This document shows, piece by piece, positions 11,174 to 23,401 of a stretch of DNA of 64,000 nucleotides. Position 1 is the stretch's first letter. Every line of letters starts with the position of its first letter. Under the pieces are notes generated by a model, which did not search any database, was not told the DNA's origin, and saw only the letters and a list, made by a program, of their open reading frames with translations. The translations under genes were made by a program, and so were the position numbers. This DNA comes from Clarkia xantiana subsp. parviflora (lineage: Eukaryota; Streptophyta; Magnoliopsida; Myrtales; Onagraceae), in contig JAPTYO010000002.1 in NCBI GenBank assembly GCA_036873135.1, positions 40,167,452 through 40,231,451 on the forward strand, given 5' to 3'.

Positions 11174-11199
11174 GAAAACTAACAATTCGATAATCAAGC

Positions 11200-12692
11200 A
11201 AAATCAAGGAGACAATAACATTTTGAGAAAGAATTGCATACACCATATATCTATTAAGATTGAATCCGACAAATAATGATTCAGTCATCTAAGCCAACCG
11301 ACCACTAGTAAACCAATGAAATATGGTTGTGGAAGAGTTCACATTACCGTCGTTTTCAATCCAATAGATCAGTCTTTTAAAACGGTTTTAATCGCAAATT
11401 ACCGGAACATGAATTTTAAAACAAGCATACCCGATCTTGGCTTTCCCAAGACCCTTTTTATTTTGGAAAAATATTCTGATGAATTCACTCATGCATATAT
11501 AATTCTACTATCCATGCAAATTATCATATGTCAGTAACATTCATCATACAAACCAAATTCATGCTCACGCGTCATGCGTCTAATGTTCCGAGTAACTCAT
11601 GCTTGCATACATAATTCTACTTCCATGTAAATTATCAAATGCAACTACATCCTGAACATTCTAGCATACGTATCAAACATGAAAATTCCACAACAATCGT
11701 ACATATTTGGCGACTGTTTTCGGTTTTAAAAATAATTTTAAACATTAGGGGCTGATTTGCAATTCATGTTTATATTCAATCACACAACATTCTAGACATG
11801 AATCCTAGGCATTTTCAACCATCACGGCATGTCTATCCTAGTGCGCATTCCATATATTTAACAGGGGCTCAGCCTACAATATGCAATATTCAGCTAGCTT
11901 GACTCAGTCAATACAACATTACTAATCATGCATAAAAAAAAATATTGAATAATAAACAATCTCAATTCAGCCCACTAATTATACCAATCCAAAAAACAAG
12001 TATCTCCGAGATCCATCCCCATAGTCGAAACAAGGCATAAATATTATCAAACCTTGAGCACTATGTAGGCCTATTAAGGTTCAAAACATTTGGATTTTAA
12101 AACTTGACCTCCCTATTTTAATTGACTTGAATCCGGTTTTAAAAATACAGTTCGGTTCAGTCAATTTCTGTACGATTTGGTCCGGTCAAAAAAATCCGGT
12201 TCGGTTCCGGTCCAGAAAATCCGGTTCGGTCCGGTAAAATTCGGTTCGGTCCGGTTTTTTATTTAAAAATCTGGTTCGGTCCGAACCGGTCCAATTAAAA
12301 ATAGGGTTCGGTTCAACACACAAAACCGGTTTTGGTTAGATCCACTTAGTTACCCCGGTCCGACCCGACCCGATTAGGTCGAACCGATTGAGAAAATCTG
12401 GTTATGTTTTAATTCGTCCCGGTTTTACACATTGGACCGGCCCAATAATTAAAATATGTAAGGTTGGGCCGAAATGTTTACTTGTGGTCCAAGTAGGGTT
12501 TTAAAGTCCATTAAAATATTTAACTTAGCCACCATGTAACATTAGTTATATAAAATAATTTTCAATATTAATAATATAAATATATATTTCTGCCAAAGTA
12601 TAACATATATATATTTATTGCTAAGATTCTATTTTTAAGATTAAATCAATCAACAATATATATATATATATATATACGTAAAAATCGGCACC

Positions 12693-12733
<41 letters not shown>

Positions 12734-13264
12734 TTTTGTCAATATCTTAAATAGGGAAACAAATATACTGAAAATATATTTTCTCAATCTTTTAGATAAC
12801 TAAATCTATCAATAATATTTTTAAACCTATTAAATATTTAGATATATTGATAGTTATATATATTTCTATATATTAATGTGAATCTATCATAATGTTCCCA
12901 ATTATAGATATATTGTTACATTGATTAAAACTGAAAATATAGTAAACAATTCAATTTTAATATTTGTGGCCGAAATTTATCCCTTTAAGTCTAAGAAATA
13001 AAAAAAAATTACCTTGTAATTCACATAGGATTTCGGCACAAACACTAAATTGGGAACAAGTGGTCGAATTTTAAGATCAAATTTTAATAAGATCTATAAT
13101 CCAATGTTTGATTTTGATAAATATCAAAATTTTCTTGAAGATCATGAACATCAAATTAACCAAGAACATCTTGAAAATTTCGGACCTCCACAAACATAAA
13201 AATTCGAAATTTTAAAATTTTTTCAACAACATCAATTTATCAAAATCATGAACTCCTAACACAT
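11200..13264 (-). other. R2 5' leader
   Basis: A long non-coding leader between gag and the primer site, with matching sequence in R3 (19490-21560) and part of it in R4 (22176-22900). It includes a low-complexity CCGGTTCGGT zone (12120-12450), an AT-rich stretch, and (TA)n runs near 12655 and 12700. No gene is seen. Confidence 0.7.
12120..12450. repeat. CCGGTTCGGT low-complexity zone in R2 leader
   Basis: Many irregular copies of CCGGTTCGGT / TTCGGTCCGG. The same zone occurs in R3 at 20460-20720, and a similar motif forms the ends of the hAT MITE at 53617-54716. Confidence 0.75.
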
Positions 13265-13276
13265 GCTCTGATACCA
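13265..13276 (-). other. R2 primer-binding site
   Basis: GCTCTGATACCA on the plus strand is TGGTATCAGAGC on the element strand, the usual initiator tRNA-Met complement of plant copia elements. It lies immediately inside the LTR. Confidence 0.85.
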
Positions 13277-13277
13277 C

Positions 13278-13875
13278 TGTTAGATTACGGGAAGTAATCA
13301 CTACAGAAATTAAATCGTGGTACATGCTAGTAATCGAAATTACGCAACGGAAGATTCGCACATACCTCAAACGATGTCAGTAGTCCTAAGATCCTTCCTG
13401 CAGGGAGTTCACGATCCTCCGTTCGGCACCCATAGAGTTTCTAGTTAAGGATGCCCTACGCGGTATGATCTCCACAGCAAAGCCTCTGATCGATTCTTGG
13501 CAGGGGATAGATCTCTGGAGTGTTTGCTAGAAAGCAAATTGGCACACCCTTTGGTGGGGAGTGATTTGGCCGAAATTCCTATGTGTGGGGTGGAAGGTTT
13601 TTCTCTCTAAAACACTCTAATGATGAAATACTGATTAACCCTAAAAATCCCCTAACACCATGTATTTATAGGAGGAGCATAGTGGACAAAAGTCCACTTT
13701 GCCCACTCCATGTTTCGGGCCACTATGCATAGGGAGGCCCAATTTCGGGCCTCTTATATCAATTGGGATTTGGGTCTAGCCCAATTACCCTAATGAGACA
13801 TGTACCTAATTTTCCTTAGGTAAAATATACATATTATGGGCTACCAATTACGGCACCCATCATCATATGCTTACA
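13278..13875 (-). repeat. R2 5' LTR
   Basis: 598 bp, TGTTAGATTACGG...TATGCTTACA as read on the plus strand, flanked by the primer site. Similar along its length to 21576-22175. Confidence 0.8.
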
Positions 13876-14286
13876 TATTTTCCACAGCTAAGCCTCAGAT
13901 CAATTCTTGACAGGGACGGATCTCCGGAGTGTTTGCTCGAAGGCAAATTGGCACACCCTTGGTGGTGGTGAAGTTTCGGCTGAACTAGGGTGTTATTGGG
14001 GAGGGTTTTTCTCTCTAAAACACTCTTAGGAGTAATTAAGGATTAACCTAATAAAACCCATAACACCCTCTTTATATAGGAGGAGTAAAGTTGAGAAAAG
14101 TCCACTTTACTCACCTATGCTATTTCGGCCGGCCACTATGTATAGGGAGGCCCATATTTTGGGCCTCTCATGTCAATTGGGATTTGGGTCTGGCCAATGT
14201 CCTAATGTTACATTTACACAAATGTCTTAGGTAACATATACATATAACGGGCTTCCATTTACGGCGCCCATCACCATATGCTTACA
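13876..14286 (-). repeat. R3 partial 3' LTR
   Basis: Starts at TATTTTCCACAGC, corresponding to a point about 190 bases inside the full R3 LTR, and ends TATGCTTACA. Next to it (14287-14310) is the reverse complement of a purine-rich tract, GGGAGC on the element strand. Confidence 0.75.
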
Positions 14287-14632
14287 GCTCCCACACACTG
14301 GAATGGGAGGGTGCCTGTTAATGTATTGTCGTCCTAATCTTCATCAACATTTCACTCCTTCAATTTCGCCCTTGCTTCCGAATAGTTCATACGAGGTTTG
14401 TCGTGCGACCGACGAACACGACGGGCGTCGTTCTACTCATCTGTTAGGAGTGTTGTAGTACCCGCTTGATTCCCTTTATCCAATCAACCTGTCATAAACA
14501 ATATAGTGTTGCGTTGTATCCTAGGTCAACTGTTAATTCTCCATTTGCCTAGTTTCCACATAGGAACACTTCTCCAAGGCATCTGTACAAGTATTCACAA
14601 CCTTCAACTAATATCCGGTTGGTGACCAACTA

Positions 14633-14908
14633 GTGAATACAAGAGTCGGTGAATTACAGGTGAACTTGACCATCCCCATCGCTCATATCCTTAGTCAAAC
14701 CCAACCGGTTTCTAAAGACGTGGTCACTGGGCCTTTTTGTTCAGCACTAAACTCGTACTCCGGGAAGCGAACATTGAGCCTGACCTTAGATATGAGTTCT
14801 GAGTCCGTGAGGATACTTCGGGTGCCTCCTCATAAGGCTCTCGGGATCAATCACATGCTCGAGGTGAACAAGTTTGCGCCCGTTAGAATCACGAGGATTC
14901 TTTTCTAG
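14633..14908 (+). other. R3 antisense reading frame conserved with R4
   Basis: An open frame of 91 codons opposite to pol in the region between pol and the 3' LTR, starting at GTG (NTRVGELQVNLTIPIAH...). The matching place in R4 has a longer frame with the same residues over most of the shared length. There is no ATG start, so this may only reflect shared nucleotide ancestry. Confidence 0.35.
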
Positions 14909-15473
14909 CACAACCGAGCTGTAACCCCGTGGTCGAACATGACATGCGCAGTATGAAGCACGCGTCGATAGCATACCTAAACTTTTAAGTTGACAGGAAT
15001 GGGATATGTCAATCATCCTATCACAGATTCTCATCTGACCCAGAATGTGGTTTAATGACGAACTGAGTTCATCAAGGCGATTTGCAAAAAATGAAGATCA
15101 TGTCGAGTTACTTCGAGACTAGATAATTGTCTTGCGTAATCAGGTTTATCCCCTTGATTCTTAAACAGCCTTGCTTGGTAGAGGCCTTCCTCCACCGCAG
15201 GACGACTGTACCGGTGTGACTAGGTAAGGCCCACATTCGACATAGTTTGGCAGATGATTGCGTCCTCCTACGACTTAGTTTATTGGCCGTAAATCTGATG
15301 TATTCAAACATTATGAGGTTGATGGATCATAAACTCGATTGCAATTCTCCCGTTTATTAAAAACGTAACTTTAAATTATCAAAATGTTATCATAGATACA
15401 TGCCACTTTTAAACCCTTCGCAATCCAAGCACTTTTACATGCTTTTCAAATATCTCCCTGCGTAGTGGTTTAG

Positions 15474-17248
15474 TTAATGGGTCCGCAACCATGTTATCAG
15501 TGGACAAGTATTCCAAAGTGACTGTATTGTCTTCGACCATAGATTTAGCATAAAAATATTCACATCAATGTGTTTAGTCCTACTATGGTACTTTGGATTC
15601 TTAACTGCCGCAATAGCTTCCTGACTATCAGAGTGTACCACGACAGGTTTACTCACGTCTTTATTACTAGGCAGTGCAGTAAGAAGCCTTTTCAGCCAGT
15701 CCGCTTCCTGCGCGTTTTTGGAGAAGCAACGAATTCTGATTCCATCGTAAACAGTGCAACACAAGTTTGCTTCTTACTCGTCCATGAAATGACGGCATTA
15801 GCAAGGAGAAAGACTCCTCCTGTGGTAGACTTACGATCATCCGGATCGCCCCCATGGTCGGTGTCACTGTAACCGGTCAATTCTAACTTCTTGACCTCAT
15901 AACACAGTGCGTAGTCGGCAGTACCTTTCAGATAACGAATAATTCGTATTAAAGCTTTTAAATCTTGATAGCCAGGATCTGATTGGAATCGTGCTACTAG
16001 GCCCACTTCGTAATAGATGTCTGGACGGGTGCATTGCATGGCGTACATGAGACTACCGACCATGCTTAAATACTCTGCACCCTTCATCTGTTCTCGCTCT
16101 GCCAGGTTCTTGGGGTCGTCACGTTTCGACAGTGTGCACCCAAACACCACTGGCGTATCCAAGGGTTTGGAATCTTGTAATCTGAACCTTTTCAACAATT
16201 TGTTGATATAAGCTTCTTGAGATAGACATAATTTTCGGGTAGCCCGATCTCTAGCAATTTTAATCCCTAAGATGTACTTGGCTTCTCCCATGTCTTTCAT
16301 CTCGAACCGATGCCAACAAAGACTTTGACTTGTTCATAATACTCACATTGTTTGCGGCAATGAGTATGTCGTCCACGTATAAGGTTAAGATGACATACTT
16401 AGACCCGGATGTCTTATAATACATGCACGGATCCTCGTGAAGATTCACGAATCCGTTTCCTACGATTTCCTCGTGGAATATACTGTACCATTGCTGAGAC
16501 GATTGTTTAAGACCGTAAATGGACCTTTGGAGTTTACAAACTTTACGTCCGTTACCAGGAGTTATGAAACCCTCTGGTTGCTCAATGTAGATCTCTTCCT
16601 ATGGGTTTCCGTGGAGGAATGCGGTCTTAAAATCCATTTGGTGCAGCTCGAGATCGAGACTTGCGACCAAGGCCAGTATGGCCCTAACCGTGGTTTTACG
16701 CACAGTTGGTGAGTATGTTTCATCAAAGTCCACTCCGTGAAGTTGGGTATATCCTTTCGCAATTAGTCGGGCTTTCTATCGCACGAGCTGTTCCATCAGT
16801 AGTGAGCCTTCTTTCAGGACTCACCGTATCATTGTGCCCCTGTGGTTAGCAGGTAAATCAACTATAGACTATGATTGATTTCATTTAACCGATCTCTATC
16901 TTTTATTATTTTTCTCCATTTCCCCACACGAGGCCTTTCCAATGCTCGTCAACAGTCGTTAGAGAGAGATTTTCACCCTTCTCGATGGGACACTTCTTGG
17001 GAGAAGTTTGATGTCTTTGACTTTTGTTTAGGCTAGTTCATCCCATCTTGCATATGAACGTTTCTCCCACTCGGAATAATGCCTCTTATCGGAGCATCAC
17101 TCCCACTGGGAATAAGAGCAGTGTTTGAAACTTGACCTACAACTTTCCTAAGACGACCTCTCGGTCTCGGGGTTTTACTTCCGAGATTAATTCCTTGATC
17201 ACTAGGACCTGTAACCAAGTTGGTCGGATACACTCCCACTGGAAACAA
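15474..17248 (-). pseudogene. R3 copia reverse transcriptase-RNase H remnant
   Basis: Element-strand pieces in order: a linker with QGINLGSKTPRPRGR (17248-17033), RT with an intact YVDD (about 16379-16368), and RT C-terminal MKDMGEAKYILGIK (16300 onward). Then come ARFQSDPGYQ, RNase H (TGYSDTDHGGDPDDRKS, ISWTSKKQ) and the RNase H end KNPKYHSRTKHIDV (15560). At least three frame changes break the reading frame. The R4 copy is closely related. Confidence 0.85.
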
Positions 17249-17705
17249 TGGGTAGTATAGGTAGTTGTGACATTACTAGTTCAACAATATGACTATCAGG
17301 TTCTACTTGATTCGTCTCAGCTGTAACAGTGATTTCATATGGTAGGGTTTATTCCTCCCACTAGATTTACGATGAAAATGTTTCCATTATCATTTACCAT
17401 GTCATTCACTGGTGTTTCCGGTTAAAATCTCCCACTCGAAGTAAGCGGGACCTGATTGTCAGTGTTAACCTACTCCGGTTCGATCAAGACTATATTAATT
17501 TGAAAAATGACCATGCATTGGAAATTCTTCCTCAACTGATGTAATGTTTCATGTTTGACCACGACACCATTTTCCCAAGCTTTAAACAGGTATTTCTAAG
17601 AGCAGTTATCGCACTCTTGGTCCAAATACGTGTTTAATGCGCATATCAATGTCGCATGATGATATGATTTAACTCATTATCATTCTTTAGCTTTTATGGC
17701 GACGT

Positions 17706-18560
17706 GTCTTACCGATTTCATTGGAACACAGTTTTACATAAATGTGAATCATCTCCTTTCATCCCATCGGGAACGTATTGATAGATTGACTCTAACATTA
17801 TGTTTACAAACTATGCTTCTTGAAGTGTGTCATTTGATTTGAGTGCCTAGCCTGACTTATCGTTCAAGGCGTATGGAAGGAAAATCGTTTAACTGACTTT
17901 ATTCTTCTTCGTTTGCAAACTTATTTCACTGATTTCATCCCATCTCCGAACTGAGCTTCTTGGGTTTTCACCCTATGCGTCAGCTGATACTTTTACAAGG
18001 TCGTGGTAGCTTATGAAGCATACTTCTTTCTGATGTAAACATTATCAGTAAGTTCTTTCTGAAGGGACGCAAACAAAAATTCAGCACTTAATCATCAAAA
18101 TACCTCATCATTAAAATTGTATTTTGAAACGACGTGTTCCGTCTTTCGAGGTCCACACGCGCGCGGCGTTAATTGTCTAAGTTTTAACTCATGGTGAAAT
18201 CGTTTCATTTCTGAATCTAATTATATTTAATCCAATCGGTTTCGCACATGATCATCATTACTGATTGTTTCTTTTTAATGAAGTACTAATAATTAAGAAA
18301 GAATTATAAGCAATGCATCAAGAAACAATAAATGATCGAATAGCCTGAGAAAGATGGGTAATCAATACTTTATCTAAGCATTTGTCCCATACCCAAAATG
18401 GAATGGTTCCTATGTTTCAAGGAATATTATTATCATTAAGTATTTTAAACTGAAAAAAAATTAAGAAGAGGATCTTTTAGCAAATAAAGATAAAGTCTTT
18501 CATTGAATCTTTATGTTTCCGGGGCAAACTCTTTAGGTCTGTGCTTGTTCTCCTTCTCGA
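17706..18560 (-). other. Segment shared by R2 and R3 (copy 2)
   Basis: Corresponds to 9549-10440. No coding frame. It occupies the place of protease/integrase between gag and RT. Confidence 0.7.
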
Positions 18561-18659
18561 TTCTGTAATCCAAAAAGGTTAAATTGAATTACTTTCGAGT
18601 GAGAAGAGTCCTTGAAGAACTTATGAGGTTATCACTATCCTTCAGAATGTACCTTGGGA

Positions 18660-19479
18660 GGATTGGTGTAGGAAGTAGCAAGGTGTCCTTTTACGCCACA
18701 CTTAAAACACGTTTGAGCTTCCTCTTTACATGTCTGTTTTGCTTACCTTTTCTTGCCACCGAATTTCTTTTGTTTGAACTTCTTCTGAGGTTTTGGAGCC
18801 AATGACTTGTCAGCCTTAACCTGAAGGCCTTTTCCCTTTCTCTTGCGTTTACCCTTTTGCTCAGCTGAATGCGAGGATGCAAGATGCATTTCCGCTCTCG
18901 GCTTTTCAGCTTTGAGACGATCCTCTTCCAGCTCGAGATGAACTCGCACTTTCTCGAGGTTATCGAGTTGAGTGGCATGGGTAAGGTGCATTTTCATGCT
19001 GTTCCAAGAGTCAGGTAAGGATCGTATCACGCATTGGACCTTCTGTTCCTCGGTTAGAATTTCTCCTGCCTCCTTGAGTTCAGCAAGCATATTAGACATG
19101 TGTCTAATATGATCCTTCATTGTGTGCTTGGGATTCATCTTATATGTGTCTAAAGCGATATTTAAAGATCGCTTCTGGGTTGTGGTGTAAACACCAAATC
19201 CTGCCTTAAGACCATCCCACAGGTCCATGGCAGACTCAAAGTGATCATACCCATAGATTATGTCGTCCTCAAGCAGTGAAAACAAGGCGGAACAGACTTC
19301 TTGATCATTCGCATCCCATTGATCATGGAATTCGGCCTGGCATGTTTCGAAGTCAGATGCTCCAAACCTCTCATTTCAGTAATTACCATCTATGCGCGCT
19401 TATTCCAGATCTTATAATTGTTGATGTTCAATCTCAATCCCTTGTTCATTTGGGAGATAACATTGTTGATCGCAGCCAT
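18660..19479 (-). pseudogene. R3 copia gag remnant
   Basis: ATG at 19479 (MAAINNVISQMNKG), then a stop and a frame change, then a long open part 19285-18743 with the UBN2-type gag pattern (SAMDLWDGLKAGFG, ALDTYKMNP, HIRHMSNMLAELKEAG, IRSLPDSW). A Lys-rich tail follows, then beyond one stop a zinc knuckle CFKCGVKGHLATSY whose last Cys has become Tyr. Capsid/nucleocapsid precursor in origin; not functional now. Confidence 0.8.
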
Positions 19480-19489
19480 TAATACTAAC

Positions 19490-21560
19490 ATATCAATGAT
19501 TATGCAAAATTAGGGAGACAATAACATTTTGAGAAAGAATTGCATACATTAGATATCTATTAAGATGGAATGCGACAAGCAATGATTCCTCAGTCATCTA
19601 AACCAACCGACCACCAGTAAACCAATAGAAGATGGCTGTGAAAGAGTTCACATTGTTGTTGTCTTCAATCCAATAGATCAGTCTTTTAAAACGGTTTTAA
19701 TCGTAAATTACCGGAAGGGGAATTTTAAAACAAGAATACCTGATCTTAGCTTTCCCAAGGCCCTTTTTATTTTGGAAAAATTATTCCGATGAATTTACTC
19801 ATGCATATACAATTTTACCATCCATGTAAATCATCATACGCAAGTAACAATCATCACACAAACCACACTCATGCTTACGCGTCATGCATCTAATGTTCCG
19901 AGGAACTCATACTTGCATACATAATCTTACTTCCAAGTAAATTATCAAATGCGGCTACATCCTCAACATTCAATCATACATGTAAAACATGCAACTTCCA
20001 CGTCAATCATACACCTTCGGCGACTCGTTTTCGATTTTAAAGATATTTAAACATTAGGGGCTGATTTGCAATTCATGCTTATATTCAATTATACATCTTT
20101 TTAGACATGATTCCTAGGCATTTTCAACCATCACAGCAAGTCTCTCCTAGTGCACATACCATATATTTAACCAGGGCTCCGCCCCAAACATGCATTATCC
20201 AGCTAGCTTGATTCAGTCCAGACGAAAATTCTAATCATGTATAAGTATATATCGAATAATAAACAATTGCAATTCAGCCCGCTAATTAATCCAGTCCCAA
20301 AAACTTGTATCTTAGAGATCCATCCCCATAATCGAAATAAGGCATTAAGGTTTAATCGTTATGTAAATAATAACAAACCTTTTTTGAGCAGTGTGTAGGC
20401 CTTTAGAGGTTCAAAACAATTGATTTTAAAACTTGACCACCCTATTTTAATTAACTTGAATTCAGTTTAGAAAATTCGGTTTGGTCCAGTCTATTTCGGT
20501 CCGGTTCGGTTCGGTCCATAAAAATCCGGTGCGGGTCCGGTTAAGTAAAATCCGGTTCGGTCCAGTTTTATTTTTAAAATCAGGTTCAGTTCGGTTCAAC
20601 ACTCAAAACCGGTTCGGTTAGATCCACTTAGTTAACCCGGTCCGACCCGACTAGATCAAACCGATTAAGAAAACCCGGTTCGATTCAATGCGTCCCGGTT
20701 TGATATATTGGACCGTCCCAATAATTAAATCAAAAGGGTTTGGGCCGAAATGTTTACTTGTGGGCTAAGTAGGTTTTTGAACTCCACTAATTTTTTTTTA
20801 ACTTAGCCACCAAGTAACATTAATTATATAAAATAGTTTCCAATATTGCTAATATATATATATATATATTTCGGCCAATCACTAAACATATATATATTTA
20901 TTGTCAAGATTCTATCTTTAAGACTAAATCAATCAACAATATATATATATATATGTAACATTCGGCACATGTATATAAATATATATTATGTTTATTGTTA
21001 ATATCTTAAATAGGGAAACATATATACTTACAATATATTTTCTTAATTTTATAGGTAACTAAATCTATCAATAATATCTTTAACCCTATTAAATATTTAG
21101 ATATATTGATAGTTATATATATTTCTATATATTGATGTGAATCTATCCTTATGTTTCCAATTTTAGATATATTGTTACCTAGAATAAAAATTAAAATATG
21201 GTAAACAATATTTTAATGTGGTTCGGCCGAAATACACTTACTTGGGTTGGGGCCTAAGAATTTAAAAATTTTACCTTGTAATTTACTTAGGGTTTCGACA
21301 CAAACACAAAATTGGAAACAAGTGGTCAAATATCAAGATCAAGTTTTAATAAGATTTGCAATCCAATGTTCGATTTTGATAAAAAAAAACATGTTTTTAT
21401 TGAAGATCATAAACATCAAATTTCCTTAGAACATCATGAAAATTTCGGGCCACTTTACATTATAAAAGTCTAAAATTTTAATTTTCTTATCTTAAAATTT
21501 TATGTCCAAATTTAAAACTTTCAAGAATACCAATTTATCAAAATCATGAACTCTTAACAC
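19490..21560 (-). other. R3 5' leader
   Basis: Non-coding leader matching the R2 leader, with a CCGGTTCGGT zone (20460-20720) and TA-rich runs (20850, 20940). Confidence 0.7.
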
Positions 21561-21562
21561 AG

Positions 21563-21574
21563 ACTCTGATACCA
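21563..21574 (-). other. R3 primer-binding site
   Basis: TGGTATCAGAGT on the element strand, one base off the tRNA-Met complement, just inside the 5' LTR. Confidence 0.8.
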
Positions 21575-21575
21575 C

Positions 21576-22175
21576 TGTTAGATTACGGTGAGTAATCACT
21601 ACAGATTCTATAAACATGGTGCATGCTAGTAATCGATATTACGCAGCAGAAGATCCGCACATACCTCAGACGTAATTCGTAGTTCCAAGATCCTGCAGTA
21701 GGGAGTTCACTGTCCTCCGGTCGGCACTCGTATAGGTTCTTGTTAAGGAAGCCCTACGGGGTATATTCTCCACAGCAAAGCCTCAGATCAATTTTTGACA
21801 AGGACAGATCTCCGGAGTGTTTGCTCGAAGGCAAATTGGCACACCCTTGGTGGTGGTGAAGTTTCGGTCGAACTAGGGTGTTATGGGGGAGGGTTTTTCT
21901 CTCTAAAACACTCTTAGGAGGAATTAATGATTAACCTAATAAAACCCCTAACACCCTCTTTATATAGGAGGAGTAAAGTGGACAAAAGTCCACTTTACCC
22001 ACCTATATTATTTCGGCCGGCCACTATGTATAGGGAGGCCCATATTTTGGGTCTCTCATGTCAATTGGGATATTGTTCTGGCCCAATTTCCTAATGTGAC
22101 ATTTACCCAATTGTATTAAGTAACATATACATATAATGGGCTTCCATTTACGGCGTCCATTACCATATGGTTACA
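21576..22175 (-). repeat. R3 5' LTR
   Basis: 600 bp, TGTTAGATTACGG...ATATGGTTACA on the plus strand. Its sequence continues directly into the R4 leader at 22176. Confidence 0.8.
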
Positions 22176-22903
22176 TGACTATGTCAAGCTAGCTGGAAAT
22201 TGCATGTTGGGGGTAGCTCTGGTTAAATATATGGTTTGCGCACTAGGATAGACATGCTATGATGGTTGCAATTGCCTAAGATCCATGTCTAGAAATTCAC
22301 ATGATTGACTGTAAGCATGAATTGCAACTCATCCCCTAATATTTAAAAATGCTTTAAAAACAAAAACCAGTCGCCAAATATGCATGTTTGATGTGGAAGT
22401 TTCATGTATGCCACGTATGTTTGAATGTTAAGGATGTAGCCGCATGTAATAGTTTACTTAGAAAGTAGAATTATTTATATGCAAGCACGAGTTCCTCGGG
22501 ACATTAGACGCATGACGCGTATGCATGATATGTGGTTTGTTTGATGAATTTGGCTTGCTATGATGATTTGCTTGTGAAGTAGAATTGTGTATGCATGCGT
22601 AAATTCATCGGAATATTTTTTTCAAAAACAAAAAGGGCCAAGGGAAAACCAAGATCGGGTATCTTATTACGAAATTTCTGTTCCGGTTATTTGCGAATAA
22701 AATCGTTTTAAAGTACTGATCTATTGGATTGAAGACGACGATGATCGGTTTACTGGTGATCGGTTGGTTTAGATGGCTGATGAATCATTATTTATCGTAT
22801 TCCATCTTTATAGATATCCGATGTATGCTATTCTTTCTCAAAATGTTATTGTCTCCTTGATTGAGCGTGATTATCAATGTGTTAGTAACGAATTATAGTA
22901 TAG

Positions 22904-23383
22904 ATGGCTTCATCATGTGCTAATGAGCTTTTGATTGAGACGAACTACGAATCGTGGAGCAAACACGCCAGTACACTACTGGAAGATCAAGGTCTTATAG
23001 ACCACATTGAAAAGACAATGAGCTGCCCAGATGGTGGTCTCACCAAGGGACTATCATTCGCCCATTTTCAATGGGAGCCAGATGACAAGAAAGCAAATGA
23101 GATACTGCTGTCTGAGATGTCTCATGACTTCCATGACAAGTATAAGGATGTCCCGGTAACAAAGCACATCTGGGATGCACTCTTCCTGAAATACGGAAAT
23201 GGCATAGTAGTTATACTGCACCCACTTATACCAACTATGGAAGATTTCCTAAACAGCAACAACAAAAGTGTACTTGAAAAGGTATACGAGCTCCTCGACA
23301 TGTTAAGACCACTAGAAGAAGAAAGTCATATGGGTGAATGGGATAAAATTCAAGCCATCATCGGGATTCTCCTGAAGTCTTGA
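22904..23383 (+). pseudogene. R4 copia gag
   Basis: ATG at 22904 opens 159 codons (MASSCANELLIETNYESW...), a UBN2-type gag start with 'NYESWSKHASTLLEDQGL' and 'TKHIWDALFLKYG'. A stop at 23381-23383 cuts it; the next frame (23402 onward) continues with the basic, Lys-rich part. Gag would form the virus-like particle. The short length and the stop make it non-functional. Confidence 0.75.
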
Positions 23384-23401
23384 AGAGCAGCCAAAGCTTT
23401 A

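Larger units (their letters stand above)
9545..13875 (-). mobile_element. R2: degenerate Ty1/copia element, truncated by R1
   Basis: Minus-strand element with its 5' LTR at 13278-13875, a tRNA-Met-type primer site just inside, a ~2-kb leader and a gag-like ORF. Its remaining 3' part is cut off by R1 and lies outside the window. No RT or integrase is present in the visible part. R3 and R4 share its LTR and leader, so the three form one family. Confidence 0.75.
13876..22175 (-). mobile_element. R3: degenerate Ty1/copia element
   Basis: Minus-strand element with a full 5' LTR (21576-22175), a partial 3' LTR (13876-14286), leader, gag remnant, the shared filler segment and an RT/RNase H remnant. 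Integrase is missing. The partial 3' LTR abuts the R2 5' LTR directly. The right side abuts the R4 leader, which has lost its own 5' LTR, so R3 insertion and later rearrangement removed flanking sequence. Confidence 0.75.

Noticed and set aside
13265..13276. TGGTATCAGAGC-like words as tRNA gene pieces (also 21563, 42146, 47597)
   Set aside because: They sit at LTR edges and are primer-binding sites; no cloverleaf flanks them.
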